DNA of 64,000 nt from Terfezia claveryi (taxonomy: Eukaryota > Ascomycota > Pezizomycetes > Pezizales > Pezizaceae), in the NCBI GenBank assembly GCA_015179025.1, contig WHUX01000017.1, positions 310,001 through 374,000 of the forward strand, written 5' to 3'. Within the stretch, counting starts at the first letter, position 1. Each line of letters starts with the position of its first letter. The notes beneath the pieces were generated by a model. That model was not told where the DNA came from. It did not search any database and saw only the letters and a program-made list of their open reading frames with translations. Made by a program: the position numbers and the translations under genes. Below are positions 1 through 13,400 of this stretch, piece by piece.

Positions 1-635
1 TATCACGGTTGTTTACCGCTCCCTGCGACGCCCAGCTCACCCGCACTGAATACTTAGGTATTGGCAAATCTCCCGTCGGCACCCCTGCCCCCCAGACACG
101 AGCAGCTCGCGAAGGGTCTCCCTTCGAGCCCTCGCTCTGGTACTTACAACACCTGTAAAGAAACCCACCTCTCCTGTGCTTCTCCCTCTCCCTTGCCCTG
201 TTCGAATTATTGCATTCACCTCCCCATCCTCAAACAAGCCCCAGCCCAAGGCAGACCCCACTCCTTCACGTCAGCACTGCTTCTGAAGCACCGGACGCCT
301 CTCGCTACTTCTATTCCATACACAACCCGAGTTTCTTACCCAACAGTTTACGGTCACTCCCCACGGTCACTCCCTGTCCGGCATTTTTCTTTGCTCGCAT
401 TGCATTTCATTTTGACGCTGTACCTCCTTGTTGTCGCCCCCAATCATTCCTCCCCTCCCAGGTCAACGATCACCTGAAGTCAACCTATTGAATTCCGTAC
501 TGGTCGGGTTCCCTCTTTCGCATACAAATAACAAACACACACCGCATACAGCTGGGCAGCTTTTTTATCCAACATTGATTCTAACCAACTGAGGCGGGTT
601 TCTTTCTTCGATAATAGGCGGAGGAGGTCATAGCG
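1..635. other. Gene-free upstream region
   Basis: C/T-rich sequence upstream of the Chs7-family gene. The open frames here are short, overlap on both strands and have low-complexity Pro/Ser/His composition. I see no domain, no RNA gene and no clear repeat. The last part probably holds the promoter and 5' leader of the downstream gene, but no element can be named with confidence. Confidence 0.5.
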
Positions 636-1917
636 ATGTCCCAGTTCGGTGAATTCTCTGTGAGTCTGGCTTTGGTTTTACAGGGGCGCTTTTCTGGAAA
701 ACGCGCAGCCACCGGGGCCAAATGGACCTACGACTAATTTTTGCCTTGCGTGCGATGATAGAATTTTTGCAGAGATTCGACAATACCTGTATGCAACGTA
801 TGCATCTACCTTTCGCAAACTTGAACGTGGCCGGATTCATACTCATCAATTGAATAGTTATTTCTATACGGCATCAATGTACCGGCGAAATCATGCGGAT
901 TAGTTGGATTTACAGCAGGCGGAAACCAAGTCGGGAATTTGGGTTCGTCAGGAAAAATGCATTCATGCTGGGTGGGCTATGGCTAAGAAGAATACAGGTT
1001 CTGTGGTATTGGCGGGAATCGCAATAATCGTGTCGGGAGTGTTACTATGGATGGCTGAGAGGAAGGCAGCTGCCGTGGGCCGAAGGTTCGTTTTTTTGGC
1101 ACTGGATGCATCGTGGGGTTTGGATATGTGCTAATTCGGCCTGGGGATAGGGAGATGCAAATATTACTGTTAGGGTACATTCTGGTATCATTTGCGGAAA
1201 TTTTCACAGTTGGTGAATTCTTGACAAGCCAATCTGCGCTGAAGGTGTGTACCTCTTGTCTTCACCGTATTTTATACAAATTGACTTATTATGATGGTAT
1301 AGTGGTTCACTGGTATTCATATTGGTGCGATTACGGCAACATTCTGGGTATTACTTCTCAATGCCATTGTTGGATACCAGCTCCTCGATGATGGTACCAT
1401 TCTCTCAATTCTGCTGGTGGGTGGATCGATGGTGGTAGTTTTCATTGGTACAGGATACATCGCCATGGATACCGCACTTGGATGGACGGACACATTCGTG
1501 ACATTGAAATCCGAGGGATACCGAAATTACGCACTATATGTCCTATACCTGCTGTTCCCCATTATCTCCGTTGCAGCATATTTCATCCTTGAGTCCGTCC
1601 TAGTGCTCAAGGTGCTTGGGAGAAGCGTCCAATGAGTAAGCGTTGCCCTGTATGGCCCCGCATTCAGTCACTGACTTGGTATTATAGTACTACTATGTGG
1701 TGCCGTACTCCTCTTCGTGATAGGTCAGGTTTTTGACTTCGTCATCAGTGTTCACCTCTGCAATGCTACATCGGGGAAAATCGACGGATCCCTATTCCAG
1801 ACCCTGTTCACCCTACTATCAGTGGTCACACTATGGTACTTCTGGTCTAGCATCACCGAGGACGTATGGATTGACGAGCCACTGAACCCGATGGAGGAGA
1901 CAACATATGGGCCTTAA
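636..1917 (+). CDS. CHS7: Chs7-family chitin synthase export chaperone, apparently frameshifted
   Basis: The Chs7 family (PF12271) comprises polytopic ER membrane proteins needed for export of chitin synthase III. Exons fitted by eye are 636-659, 762-797, 916-1085, 1151-1244, 1303-1635 and 1688-1917. The start MSQFGEFS-NFC matches the family's N-terminal FGDF..C pattern, and KCIHA corresponds to its CYAR motif. GRREMQILLLGY, VGYQLLDDGT and LLFVIGQVFDF follow family landmarks, with about seven hydrophobic helices. Near 1617-1635 the frame runs to a TGA. The expected LGE(K/R)RPM is read only if one more G is present in the GGG run; with it, the next exon joins in phase and continues to the stop at 1917. 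As read, the product is a truncated protein of about 218 residues. This may be a real mutation or a homopolymer sequencing error. Family assignment is firm; the first two introns are less so. Confidence 0.75.
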
Positions 1918-3757
1918 GCGCGGCCGAGGCAGTTTTGCATTGTAACATCATAAACAAATTTGAGAAGGGGCACATAGGGGTCTGTGGTGGGGGGAGAGGG
2001 TGCAGAGCCGATCTACGAATGATATCTCAGCATACCCCATGTTTTTACTTTTTTTGTCTTATTTTTTTTTTCTCAACTTCAGATACCACAACACGCACAA
2101 AACGTTATAATATCGGCAAGCGCGAGCATTCGGCAGATTTAGATTTGCAGAGGCTTGGGAATATTGCTTGGCTGGGACAAGACAAGGAGTGGATGGATAG
2201 GAAGGATGTGAAGATAGGGATTATATATAGACGGGCGAGCTTCGACTCGGCCATCGACCATTTCACGCCCATCCATCAAAGCCCACCACTGACGACTTAT
2301 CCGACTCAGTAATATTCCACGTCAGCTCCTCACTTGCTTTGCATTTATTTTTGTCATATTTTTCTTGTCTCTCCTTAAAAGTAAACCCAGGAGGAACTAA
2401 ACGGGATGGGCTGGAAAATTGCAATTGCGGAAATGGAAATGGAACTATGGAATATTGGGGTTTTTATGGAGTTTTGCGTCCCGTTTTATTTTTGAATTTC
2501 TGCTGTTATCTGTTACTATAACATGAGGTGAGGGTGAGGGTGGGATCATTTGTGTTTTTATTGAAATTTTTTTGAGACCTGTGTGGAGAGAGTATGAACA
2601 GTGGTGTAATGAATAATAGGTTATGAATCTACGGATGGAATTTTCCAGTTTTTCATGCGAGGTTCTATATATCCAGTTCATAAGTTCCAGGCATTATGAC
2701 AACGCGCTCACCGCAACACAACCACAATAATACCTCGCCCCCCCTTCACCGGAAAACGATTCAAGTCGAGAGAATACTCCAGTCGACAATTTCAGCAGTA
2801 GGCTCGCTAGCCCCGTCAACTAACGTTAGTGCGAGTTGCAGCAGCTGGGAATTCATACGTAGTTGAGGGTAATGGGTCTTTCTTGATACGCTTGAATTTA
2901 CCTTCCCCTTCCTATTTTATAAGCCTCAGATTCTCGTATATTGACCCGTCACATTTTAGTCTTGTCAAAGCCCGGTCAACCCGCGTAAGCAGTTGAGAAA
3001 TGTTGATGATTTCACATAGACACATTTAAAACCACATCCTATTTTCAGGTGCCTTCCCATTCCATGTCCCATGCTGGCCATCCCACTACATCCCACAGTC
3101 AAGCACAACCCCTCATACCTACCCATACAACTCAACCAAAAAAAAAAATTAACTCACAGGTCTCAGCATTGCCATGAACTGCACCTCGTGTCAATTTCGA
3201 TGAGCCTGGATCAAAAGAGGGTGATATTGTCGTGCTACACTGACAATTAATACCTTCTCTGAGAAGCCTGGCTAATCTTGTAATTCTGTCGTGCTGGGGT
3301 AGTTATTGCAGGGGATTCTGGTAAGTGCAAGCCACCAGCTTGCGTTGACTATGTCCCTGCCCTTCGCACACACAGCCCTTCGCTATATCGATCAAATGGC
3401 TCGGCGGTGCCTTCAGACTGGATCAGGGGTGTCGGCAATAACAGTCCAGGTGCTAGAAATTGATCAAACCGTTTCAATGATCTCTATCACGGTTGTGTCT
3501 ATATTGGGTGCCTCCAGTTAATTCTCCCATAGGTGGGTATATTGCAGTACCGCGAATACCAGCCGATTCTTCCATATTCGACATACTGGAACCCAATGTC
3601 GACTTGACGGTGATAAGTTCCCAAACCATAAGCCTTGAGTTCTAATGCCGAAGAGTGATATATCCCGCTCCTAATAACCCTTCCCCTAAGCACCATCCCA
3701 CAGAAAACCATTATCTCCCGAAGCCATCACTACATTCTGACTTTCCACAGCTCTCTT
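1918..3757. other. Intergenic region between Chs7-type and RPR2 genes
   Basis: About 1.8 kb with short T-rich and A-rich tracts (for example near 2050-2075 and 3139-3150) and only small open frames that resemble no family. The first few hundred bases are probably the 3' end of the Chs7-type transcript. I see no tRNA, no zinc-finger-like motif and no inverted repeat. Confidence 0.5.
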
Positions 3758-4444
3758 TCACTTCTCCGCCTGTCCAACCACCCCGCTAGCGCCTCCACCA
3801 CCGACCACCTCCCCCTCCAACACTCCATCTCTATCGCACCACAACCTGTATCCCGCCCCATCCTCCCCTGGATTCCTCTCCTCCTCATCCCCTAACTTCC
3901 CCTTCCCCTTCCTATTCTTCTCCCTCCCAACCGGAAACCTCTTCACCACCCCACACCCCCCACACCTAACCACCATTACCTCCGCCCACGCCTTCCCCCT
4001 CCTACTCCTATTCTCACTCTCCAACGTACAACTAACCCCCGGCACCAAATGCGCCTCGCAGCGTTTACATATGCAGCGTTTAATATTAGGATGTATCCTC
4101 AGCACGTTTTTTTGGGCGACGGAGCGGAGGGTGGAGAGATAGAAGCGGGAAAGGGCGGGGTTTAGTGGTGTTGGAGTTGAGGCCGAGGATTTAGTTGAAG
4201 TGCTAGGGTGGGAAGTAGGTTGCGTGGTAGAGGGGAGAGACAGTAGCATTGAGGCTTGATAGAGGAAGTTCATTCGGGCATAGGACTGGCGAGGGATTGG
4301 GGGGCTTTTGGCTGTTTTGGGTGCCTTGTCCTTGGGGACATTCTGTTGTTTGGGGGGAGGCTGGGTGGTGGACATTTTCGGCGAGTCGACAACTCTGATG
4401 TGAGCGAATGAAGGTTTATGAGAGATTGGGATATTAGTCATCAC
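3758..4444 (-). CDS. RPR2: RNase P/MRP protein subunit, Rpr2/Rpp21/Snm1 family
   Basis: Single-exon gene. Family members are protein subunits of RNase P, which trims 5' leaders from precursor tRNAs. The protein shows the family plan. First comes the helical stretch SYARMNFLYQASMLL, then LSRFYLSTLRSVAQKNVLRI, then a zinc ribbon: KRCICKRCEAHLVPGVSCTL followed by VVRCGGCGVVKRFPV, giving paired CxxC motifs. The basic linker RKGKGKLG follows, and the C-terminus is Gly/Val-rich. The longest frame gives 228 residues, but the second Met (MSTTQPPPKQ, at 4375) is the more natural start and would give 205 residues. It is transcribed in the same direction as the Pol III subunit just downstream, about 150 bp separating this start from that gene's stop. 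Both serve tRNA production; the adjacency may be chance. Confidence 0.88.
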   Translation of the reverse strand: MMTNIPISHKPSFAHIRVVDSPKMSTTQPPPKQQNVPKDKAPKTAKSPPIPRQSYARMNFLYQASMLLSLPSTTQPTSHPSTSTKSSASTPTPLNPALSRFYLSTLRSVAQKNVLRIHPNIKRCICKRCEAHLVPGVSCTLESENRSRRGKAWAEVMVVRCGGCGVVKRFPVGREKNRKGKGKLGDEEERNPGEDGAGYRLWCDRDGVLEGEVVGGGGASGVVGQAEK

Positions 4445-4611
4445 GTCACGAGACGAGTCATAATCACTTTTTCGTGTCCAACTAGAAGAATTTCAATAAA
4501 TCTTGAACTATCTACTGTAAAAAAGCACTCGCTGGTTATGAATTTTTTGCTATATCATACATTTCATCACGCTATAGTGAACAGAGCCTTCCTTTGAGAT
4601 CACTGTTACAT

Positions 4612-7600
4612 TTACACTGGTTCTGGGAACTCATCTTCCAGAACCAATCTCGGCATGACATTCATCGAGATTAATTCTTGTATAAGTAACTTTGCAGCGT
4701 ATGGTATCGTCATCTTCACCACCGCTTTGCTGCTCTTACAAGTCGTGCACCAGTTCTGGTACCCCATCATACCACAGGTCTCACAGATATCCACTTCATG
4801 GGCATCTGAAGACAACATAAGCCGTTCCAGAAGTAGTTGCGAAGCTATGATAGTGAGCGTCAGTAAATTCCATACATCACTACGAGACTTTCAAGTTACA
4901 ACTCACCCCCGTACGCAATCAAGCAATCACGCTCCATCTCTCCCAGCCGCAAACCACCATCCCTTGACCTACCCTCTGTTGGCTGCCTAGTAAGAACTTG
5001 CCTCGGACCCCGCGAACGACTGTGCATCTTATCTTGCACCATATGCTTGAGTTTCTGGTAGTAAATTGGCCCGAAGAAGATATACGCCTCCAAAGACTCC
5101 CCCGTGATACCGGATGTAACAAAGTCCTTGCCAGAGTAGCTAAAACCACTCTCGACAAGGATCTTGGACATATCCTCAACCTTGCTCCCACCAAATGCAG
5201 TGCCGTACTGGAGTTTGCCAGTAAGAACACCAGCCTTTCCTGCCAGTAACTCAATCATCTTTCCGACTGTCATACGAGATGGGAAACCGTGAGGGTTCAT
5301 AATAATGTCAGGGGTGATTCCCAAATCATTGAACGGCATATCCTCCTGTTGAGCGATAATCCCGCAAACACCCTTCTGCCCGTGCCTAGAAGAGAACTTG
5401 TCACCCAATTCTGGTCTTCGTGTCTGCCTCGTCAACACCTTAATCAAAGTTTGCTCAGATTCAGTCGTGGAAATCATGACCTTGTCGATATATGCCGGGT
5501 CAGCCAGTTTGTAAGTCATAGGCGCATCTCGGTATTCCTGGATATTCATCTCACCGGGGAAAGCATTGGAGGATATATTTGTAGGAGTCTGCTTCAAGAT
5601 ATAGACCTCATCTTTAGATATTTGCTCACCCACAGCCGCAAGCCCGTCACCTTGCAAAGCACGATGTTTCACAATTGGAGTGCCATCCTCATTAAGCTTC
5701 CGATCGCCAATGCGATCCACCGCACCATTTGGATATTTCCGCAATTCTGCGGTGTATTTGCGGAACACTTGGCACCTCCCAAAGCCACGGTCCACAGAGG
5801 CTTTATTCAGTACAAGCGCATCCTCGATATCGTATCCAGAATAACTCATTACAGCAACGATAGCATTCTGGCCTGCAGGAAGCTTATCATACTTGATAAG
5901 CTCGATAGTGCGTGTTTTGACCATGGGTTGCTGTGGATACACCATGAGATAAAGCAACGTATCTATTCGCAGGAATTGATTATAAGCGATCGCACCAATG
6001 GCTTGCTTACCCATAGCACATTGGTAAGTATTTCGGGGCGATTGATTGTGATGTGGATAAGGGATCAGGCCCGCTACAGCACCCAATACCGTAAAGGGCT
6101 CAATTTCGAGGTGAGTTGTTGCATCGGTTATATCCTTCTCATAGATAGCTATGTAGGCATCGTTCTCCTCGTTACAGTCAACGTATTCAACAAGACCCTT
6201 CTTAAGGAAATCACTGAAAGTCAGACGGCCTTTATGCAATGCCTATCATTAAGTCAGTACTAAGCGTGTCAAAGGCTGGAAATTGGTAGACTCGCTGCAA
6301 GGTGTCTCGGTGTAACTTTAGATCGCTTGTTTTCCACTATAATTAGCGGACGGCAGATACGGCCCCCGTCCGATGCGATATGCACACCGTTGTGATGCTG
6401 ATTCACGTAGATACTGACGAATTCTGATATTTGGCCCATCCGCCGTAATTTTCGGAAATTGGCTACAAAACGAGAAGGGTACCTTGTTATGCCATGTGGG
6501 GTACCATTGACAAAAATAACATAATTTCCCGGAGCATACAGCTCATATCCACTGACCAACATGGCATCTGGATAGAGAACATCAGTACCAGACAAGCCAA
6601 AATCGATCAATGCTAAACGTACCTTCAGCTCCCAGAGCAAAAACAAGCTTTTTTATGGGCTCCTCTTCATCATCTGTAGTGATGTGTGTCATGAGAGCTA
6701 AATTTTTGACGAGACCACAAGCTTCACCTTCTGGAGTATCGGATGGGCACACTACAGATACATCAGAATATGCAGGTTTAAAAGGCCAGGGTCAAACTTA
6801 CACATTCCGAACTGAGATGGCTGTAGCGCACGGGGTCCACTAACTTTCCTAGTTTTTTCAAATTGGGAGGAAATTCTGGTCATCATACCAAGAGCACTGA
6901 TATAACTTAATCGACTCAATACGTGCGTAACCCCAGCCCTTTCCATCCTGAAACGCTTCAGATTCCAGTTTCCAGTGGATATGGCTCTGTTCATTGGTGA
7001 TGTAATATAATTTGCATGTGCTTGTAGTTGTTGATATGCATCAAATTCTGACGCTCTGTTCGGTTTCTTGAGGATCTTATCAATATTCATCTTCAAGTCA
7101 CTGTTGTGCTTCTTGAATGTGTCCTCAAATAACAATGACAGCATCTGCCCTGCCCTGATAGATGTTAGCCATCATATTGGTACGGCATATTTAATACTTT
7201 ACTCACAGTTCTAAACGTTTGTTCCCGACATAGTCCCGGTCATCGACTAACTGAGGGTTAGCCATCGCCATCAGCACACGGCGAGCCATAACAGCCATAT
7301 ACATCGCCTTAGGGCGGAAGTTTAGGTTATCAACGGGTACGTGAGGCAAGACAGTGGTCGCAAGAGTTTCCAGCGCTTCATAGGCTGGAGGCCGTCGTGC
7401 GCCAGGGCCCATTGGCCGTCGCATAGTCCGCACTCTCGTCCCCAGATATTCTAGTGCTTGCTGTTTGGTGAATACTCCGAGCTTCGAACATTCTTCAAAG
7501 TTGACAGAGAATGTGTCTTGGTACACCATATCAGTACCAGCGACTAGAATGAGGATCTCATGGTCTGATTGAATTCCCATAGCTTTCAGCACAAGAACTA

Positions 7601-8486
7601 TGGGCATGTCTTCCATGATACTATTATGTCGGAGGTATATCCGGTCATTTTTTGTTACTACATAGGTTTTTGATTTCCGCTCATGGGTGGAACTATAAAG
7701 CACAGATTAGCCTGAGTAGCTCCTGGGGTTCTTTATAGGATTACAAACCTGGTGACCGATGCCTGCACCACCCCCTTCTTGCTGTCATTCTCCACAATGA
7801 TACGATTCTTACTCAATTGCTCTTGAACTAGAATAACCTTCTCTGTTCCGTTGACAATGAAATATCCACCAGGGTCCAATGGACATTCGTTGAGCTGTGC
7901 CATTTGCATCTCATTCTTGTTGGACAGAACGCATTTTGCACTGCGAAGCATAATTGGCAAGCGTCCAATTGGAATACTTTTACGACCGACTCGTTGCCTC
8001 CCACGAACATATTCGATATCTACGAAGACTGGCGCCGAATACGTCATGTCTCGAAGGCGGCATTCATTAGGAGTGATCTCAGCGCTACTGTCGGGGTCTG
8101 TTCGCTCAGGCAGGCCCACACGAATGTCTGTGTACTCGAGATAAAAATTTGGGTCGACATCGCTGACAACTCGTTTGTTCGCCTGGACGATCTTCTTGAT
8201 TTCAACATCCACAAAATAGTTATATGAGTCGATATGCTGCTTCACGAGCCCTTTGACTTTAAGGAAAATAGGAAGTAAAGTCCATTTGTCCTACTCTTGC
8301 ATCAGCTCTAGGCCAGACGGAGAGTTTCCACAAAGGCTTCCACACCTCTGCAGTGTTAATTGGGTCTGTGATACTTCTTCCTTTGTAGTACTGCCTCAGC
8401 AAATCATCGAAGGACTCCTAATGTCGCAGTGAGATGCAAGTCAACCATAGGGCGTAAGCAATGACTACAATGACCTGAACGTACAT
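4612..8486 (-). CDS. RPC2: RNA polymerase III second-largest subunit (RPC2/Ret1)
   Basis: Catalytic beta-like subunit of RNA polymerase III, which makes tRNA, 5S rRNA and U6. Nine exons (complement): 8475-8486, 8346-8417, 7749-8290, 7207-7692, 6802-7154, 6623-6751, 6296-6567, 4907-6242 and 4612-4844. All phases close, giving 1144 residues; yeast Ret1 is of similar length. Landmarks are [71 protein letters not shown] (about residues 758-769), the [17 protein letters not shown] loop and [19 protein letters not shown]. The C-terminal zinc site CETC...CTTC lies near 1088-1103, and the C-terminus [14 protein letters not shown]...MPRL is of Pol III rather than Pol II type. The intron at 6243-6295 is GC-AG. 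The first exon codes only four residues (MYVQ) and is the least certain part. Confidence 0.93.
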
Positions 8487-10301
8487 CGTGAGAACCTTTT
8501 GCCACAGATTTCGAGTCCTTTGTTCGTACCGCTTGCTTTGGCTGGAGCTAGTTAACAAAAATCAATCCGGTAGATGCAGGTAGGACACTCACTACAGAGG
8601 CAGAAGCGCTCGCTTGTCCGGACCTGAGAACCATGGCTGTCCCTGCGAGGTCGATACAGCAGATACGTGGGGCAAGATCGCAGTGTGAATCACCAATGCA
8701 ATTAAGCTTTCATTCGCGCACATTAGATTTTGCGCCTCGCTAATGCTGCCGGGTTGGGCCGTTGCGCCAAGATGCCGCGCTACTTTCAATTATGCCAAGA
8801 GTAGCAACCTGTGCCCTGAATGTTTTACCCGTTGCATGTCAAACCTGTGATAGCACCTTAAGCTTCCGGATATTTCTTCCCCGCTCCCAGATCACCTACC
8901 CTCCCTCCCTCTGTTCAACAGCGCCTACTGTGGGCCTCCTTCTGAATATAAACCAAAATACGTGATATCGCTGCAGAGAACCTAACCAGACTACCGCTTA
9001 GCGCCTGCCTTAACCCACGAGATGCCGCCAGAGAGGCTACTATCGATCACTGCGACCTCAACCGATGCCAGGCTAGATAGTTCTCCATCCTTGGTGCTAC
9101 AGTATCCAACCTCATACCCGTGCTCTAGCTGCAGTACTTAAGGGGCTGCAGCTCTGAGCAATATCTAGATCGACATTTCTTTGCTGAAGGGGGGTGCAGG
9201 TGGGCTGGATGCTGTCGAGTGTCAGTGTGAAGCACTGGCAAACGCTGCTACAGAGCGCAGTGGCAGAATTTTCGAAAATTGGCTATATGTATGATGCACG
9301 TAGAAGTATTATTGCCTTTGTGTAAGGCTTGATTCGAATTTTCACGGGATTAGGTACTTATTTAAACGCAAAAGCCTCATAGTCGAGAGGGAGTGGTGCG
9401 AAAGAGCTGGCAACGGCGTCCTTCAGTGGTTTGGACGTCTGGAGGGGTCAGCCCGATCTGTGCCCGTCGCGACGATCAGCTGCGAGATGATATGAACCAA
9501 TGCTTGGTGGGGGGACGAGGCTGGCTAGCTGTTACAGCGCAAGTGCCCTATGGCAATTGGGCAATTGATGGGCAAGGTTCGTGGCCAGGCCAGTTGAGAA
9601 GACGGAGCGGAGCGTGTCCAGCGGCAACAATAATAGTTGGGACTGCCAGTGCGGCCTGGGCTGCGCTGCTGACTATGCGCACAACAGCTTGAAAGTGGGG
9701 AGCCAGAGCCAGCCCTAAGCAGCTAAGGTAGGACTCGATGCTGCGAATTGTTTGGCGGTACAGCTTGAAAGTTTCCCAGCGGTGGCCGCTGCATACATAT
9801 CATGCCCGTGAGCGTGAAATATAACGTGCTAGCCGTCCATTCGCTCCCTGTACTCGATGTAATCGCACCAGCTCGAGTAGAGTGAAGGCCCGGAGGACGA
9901 TCAGCTCTCTGGGTTTGGCCAGACTGCTGAAAACGCACTTTACATATTACTCTCACCTCCGCCCGCCGCCGCCGAACCAAGTAGACACATCATTTTGTGG
10001 TGCACTGTAAAGCCTTCCTCACCACAACTCGCGCCCCTCCATCCTTCGTCCTACCATCGGTCGTTCTCAACCTTCCCTCCACCTCACTCGCTGGTCCTCT
10101 GTTCCCCGAACGAACGACTCTCTTCCTTCCTCCCCCATTGCCGTTCCTCTATTTCAGCTTCGATCTGCTTTTTTCTCTTTTGTACTCTCTTCTCGTCTTC
10201 ATCGCCACCGTCCCTCCGTGCTCTATCACGGTCTCCTGTGTAGTTACAAGTTATCGTATTTTTGTGCTGCACTATCCCTTTTGAACGATCTTTTTGCTTC
10301 G
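8487..10301. other. Intergenic region, divergent promoters of RPC2 and the PUF gene
   Basis: About 1.8 kb between two genes that point away from each other. It holds only short frames of no recognisable family. The last 300 bases (about 10000-10300) are strongly C/T-rich, as is common in leaders of highly transcribed fungal genes, and probably form the PUF promoter and leader. No RNA gene or repeat seen. Confidence 0.45.
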
Positions 10302-10468
10302 GTAAGCCTTTCCGAGTAAGAGAATAAACTTACTCCAAGCTTTCCCTTGAATTTGAGATCTGGCATTTGAGAAAGTTTCGGTGCTGCCTGTCTTCACAGC
10401 CCCACCAAGCACTATGCAGCAACTCCCAAACTATCCTGCCACTACTACCTGCTAACAATTGAGAACAG
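10302..10468 (+). other. Probable intron in the PUF 5' leader
   Basis: A GTAAGC donor at 10302 and a GCTAACAATTGAGAACAG branch-point/acceptor ending at 10468 bracket 167 bp just upstream of the PUF start codon at 10478. ATG at 10471 is out of frame and meets a stop after ten codons, so 10478 is the chosen start. The intron is inferred from splice signals only. Confidence 0.5.
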
Positions 10469-10477
10469 GTATGATCA

Positions 10478-13400
10478 ATGGCTTTCCCGGGTACCGTGGG
10501 TGATCGAAAGATGGACGACTTGGGCTTCAGGAACTCACAACCCCATGAGGTTGCTACTTTCCCCTCCTATGGCCCACTTCGTTTAGGAGATAGCACACCT
10601 TTGTCATCCTCAAACGATGTTAGGAGTACGCTCCAGCGCCGGTTCACCACAGACTCCATGCAGGCCGGGTTCAATGCCAGGAATTCCTATGAGTCTCCCG
10701 GCCTTCAGAGAATGCCCATTGCAGAGACACTTGATTTGGCGCCTGCTGCTGTAAGGCCTCTGTTGTCCCCATATTATGTGAAGTGAAATAATCCAGAGCT
10801 GACTTGGGCTAGACCCTTCAGAAATTCCAAGCTGTACGTACGCACGGGCAATCTGTGATTATTGTCCCAATCACTAATTCAGCAGTAGATCACAAAAGAG
10901 AACGAAAAGTTACAGGAGAGCAAGCGAAGAATGCAGGTGGAACTTGAGCGAATGGAGATTTTGGAGCGGCAGAATGAACTTGAGATTCGTCGTATGGCCC
11001 AAGAGCTCACCCATAACCCTCTGCCTAAGTCAACCGGACATAGCGAGCCGACAACCCCTCCAGAGTTCAAGGACATGACTTTCACAGAACGCCGCGGCAG
11101 AGGTTTCATGCAGAGCTCACTGCTCTCCACCCCGCCATCATTATCCCGTCATGAGAAGGCTACCCACCAGTTAATGACACCACCTGCGGAGGAAATTTTG
11201 CCCATCTTCGGACAGAAGACTCCATCCAAGTCAGTTCCTAGCTCTCGTAGGAATTCGGACGAAAATGAGTTTGGCACTCAGCAAGATGAACCTATTGTTG
11301 GGCAACGCCTTATCAACAACAGGTATCACCACTCACAATTTGGTGAGGTGGATAATAACCCCACTAACTCACCAAGATACAGAGCATCGAGCAGTAATGT
11401 TCCCAGAACTACCACACACCAAGCCACTGAAGGTGGCTCTTCTATGCTGAACCTTATATTTAACGAAGAAGTGGAAAGAAATGGAGCAACTAAGGCTGCT
11501 CAAACTACTACGTCTCCCGGTGTCAAGGGCTATCTCCAAATGAATTCCGCCGATGATAAATTTCCTATATTGGTTCGACGAGATAGCTATCCAAATATTG
11601 TAAAGCTCCTGGGTTCCCCTGTATAGCTTTTTAGAAGCTAATAGCTTTGACCAGCTCTCGGCTTCCTCTGCGGCCCTTGATCTTGCTGTGCAGAAGAAAC
11701 CAGATTCGCAGCAGACAACATGGTCAAACTCTTCATTTGCACGCCATCGCCCAGCACAACACAGTATGCCGGTCAATAATTTCCCATATACCCCTACAAG
11801 CAATGCCTCGCCGAAGGTCACTGTGCCACAAACGGATTCACCAGTAACAGTCCGCCGGTATGAGAGAGGACAGAATGACCTCCCTATGAGTGCGTTTGTG
11901 GAAAGTCATAAACTCATTTCTGGAGAAACCCCCGCTGGTCATCACCCTATGATGCCAAAGCTTCAATCTTCTTTTTCCACGCCCGACATCCCGACAATGA
12001 GGCATAATACCAATGGTAACTCCTTGCGAGGGCCTCCGTTTGAGAGACATAGGCGTGAACTGTCCAATGGAATGGAACCAGGGCCATCGGTAGGCATAGT
12101 ACTCCATGTGCCAATGATATTTCAGCTGACATGAACTCAATGCACATTAGGCTAGTAATAACCTTTCTTTTGGCCCACCACTCTCTGGGCCAATGGGACC
12201 TATCCAACAGATCTTGACGTCCCCAGGAATCACGCCCCTACCATCTCCTGGCCTCTACGGACCATATGTTGGCGTCGCGAACCCAATTTTCCATGCAGCT
12301 CCCTTTGGAGCCTATCCAGTACTCCCTGTGGCCAAGGTTAATGATCCTACGCAGGTTCGGCCGGTGCCGAAACGAACTCATGATGGCGAAAGTGAGTTGA
12401 TCGTGGCTCCATAAAATGATGATATTGCTGACCTGCTTAGCGAATCGATATGCAGCCACTAACCTAATGGAGCATGTGAACGAAATTTACGGGCTCTGCA
12501 AAGATCAACACGGATGCAGATACTTGCAAAAGAAGTTGGAAGAGAAGAACCCTCAGCATGTGCAGATGATTTTCCAGGAAACTCACATGCACGTGGTTGA
12601 GTTGATGACTGGTTAGATTCCCGACAATTGGTAGCTAGCATCACGGTTTGCTAATTGGATTTAGACCCATTTGGAAATTACTTATGTCAGAAATTACTGG
12701 AGTATGCTACTGATGAGCAGCGTACGGTCCTGGTCAACAATGCTGCGCCACAACTGGTCAAGATTGCGTTGAATCAGCATGGAACTCGAGCGTTGCAAAA
12801 AATGATTGAATACCTTTCTACTCCTGCACAGGTTAGTTCCCCAAAATGGACAATGCATGGGCCATTTTCACTAACAGTGATGTAAAGATCCAAACAATTG
12901 TCAACGCACTCAAGACCAAGGTGGTAGAGTTGATTCAAGATTTGAATGGAAATCATGTCATCCAAAAGTGTTTGAATCGTCTATCTGCAGAAGACTCCCA
13001 GGTAGGAATGAACATCGCCCATGAGGTTTCATGGAACTAATGGGAATTAGTTCATTTTTGATGCCGTTGGAGAACACTGTGTACCTGTGGGGACTCACCG
13101 TCATGGATGCTGTGTCCTACAGCGCTGTATCGACCACGCTTCAGGCCCTCAGAAAGTCCAATTGATTGCTCAAATCACACAGAATGCATTCCACCTCGTT
13201 CAAGACCCATTCGGTAATTATGTTGTGCAATATATTCGTATGCTTGTTTCCCTCCACATATTTCAAACACTACTAACATGATAACATAGTCGACCAAGAG
13301 GAATCGAAATTATCTGAGCAATTAATCAACCGATTCCTTGGTAGTGTTTGCCAACTGTCGAAGCAAAAATTCAGCTCCAATGTGATTGAGAAGGTTGGTA

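Noticed and set aside
5289..6263. 324-codon plus-strand frame
   Set aside because: It is antisense to the conserved RPC2 exon 4907-6242 and has no family resemblance.
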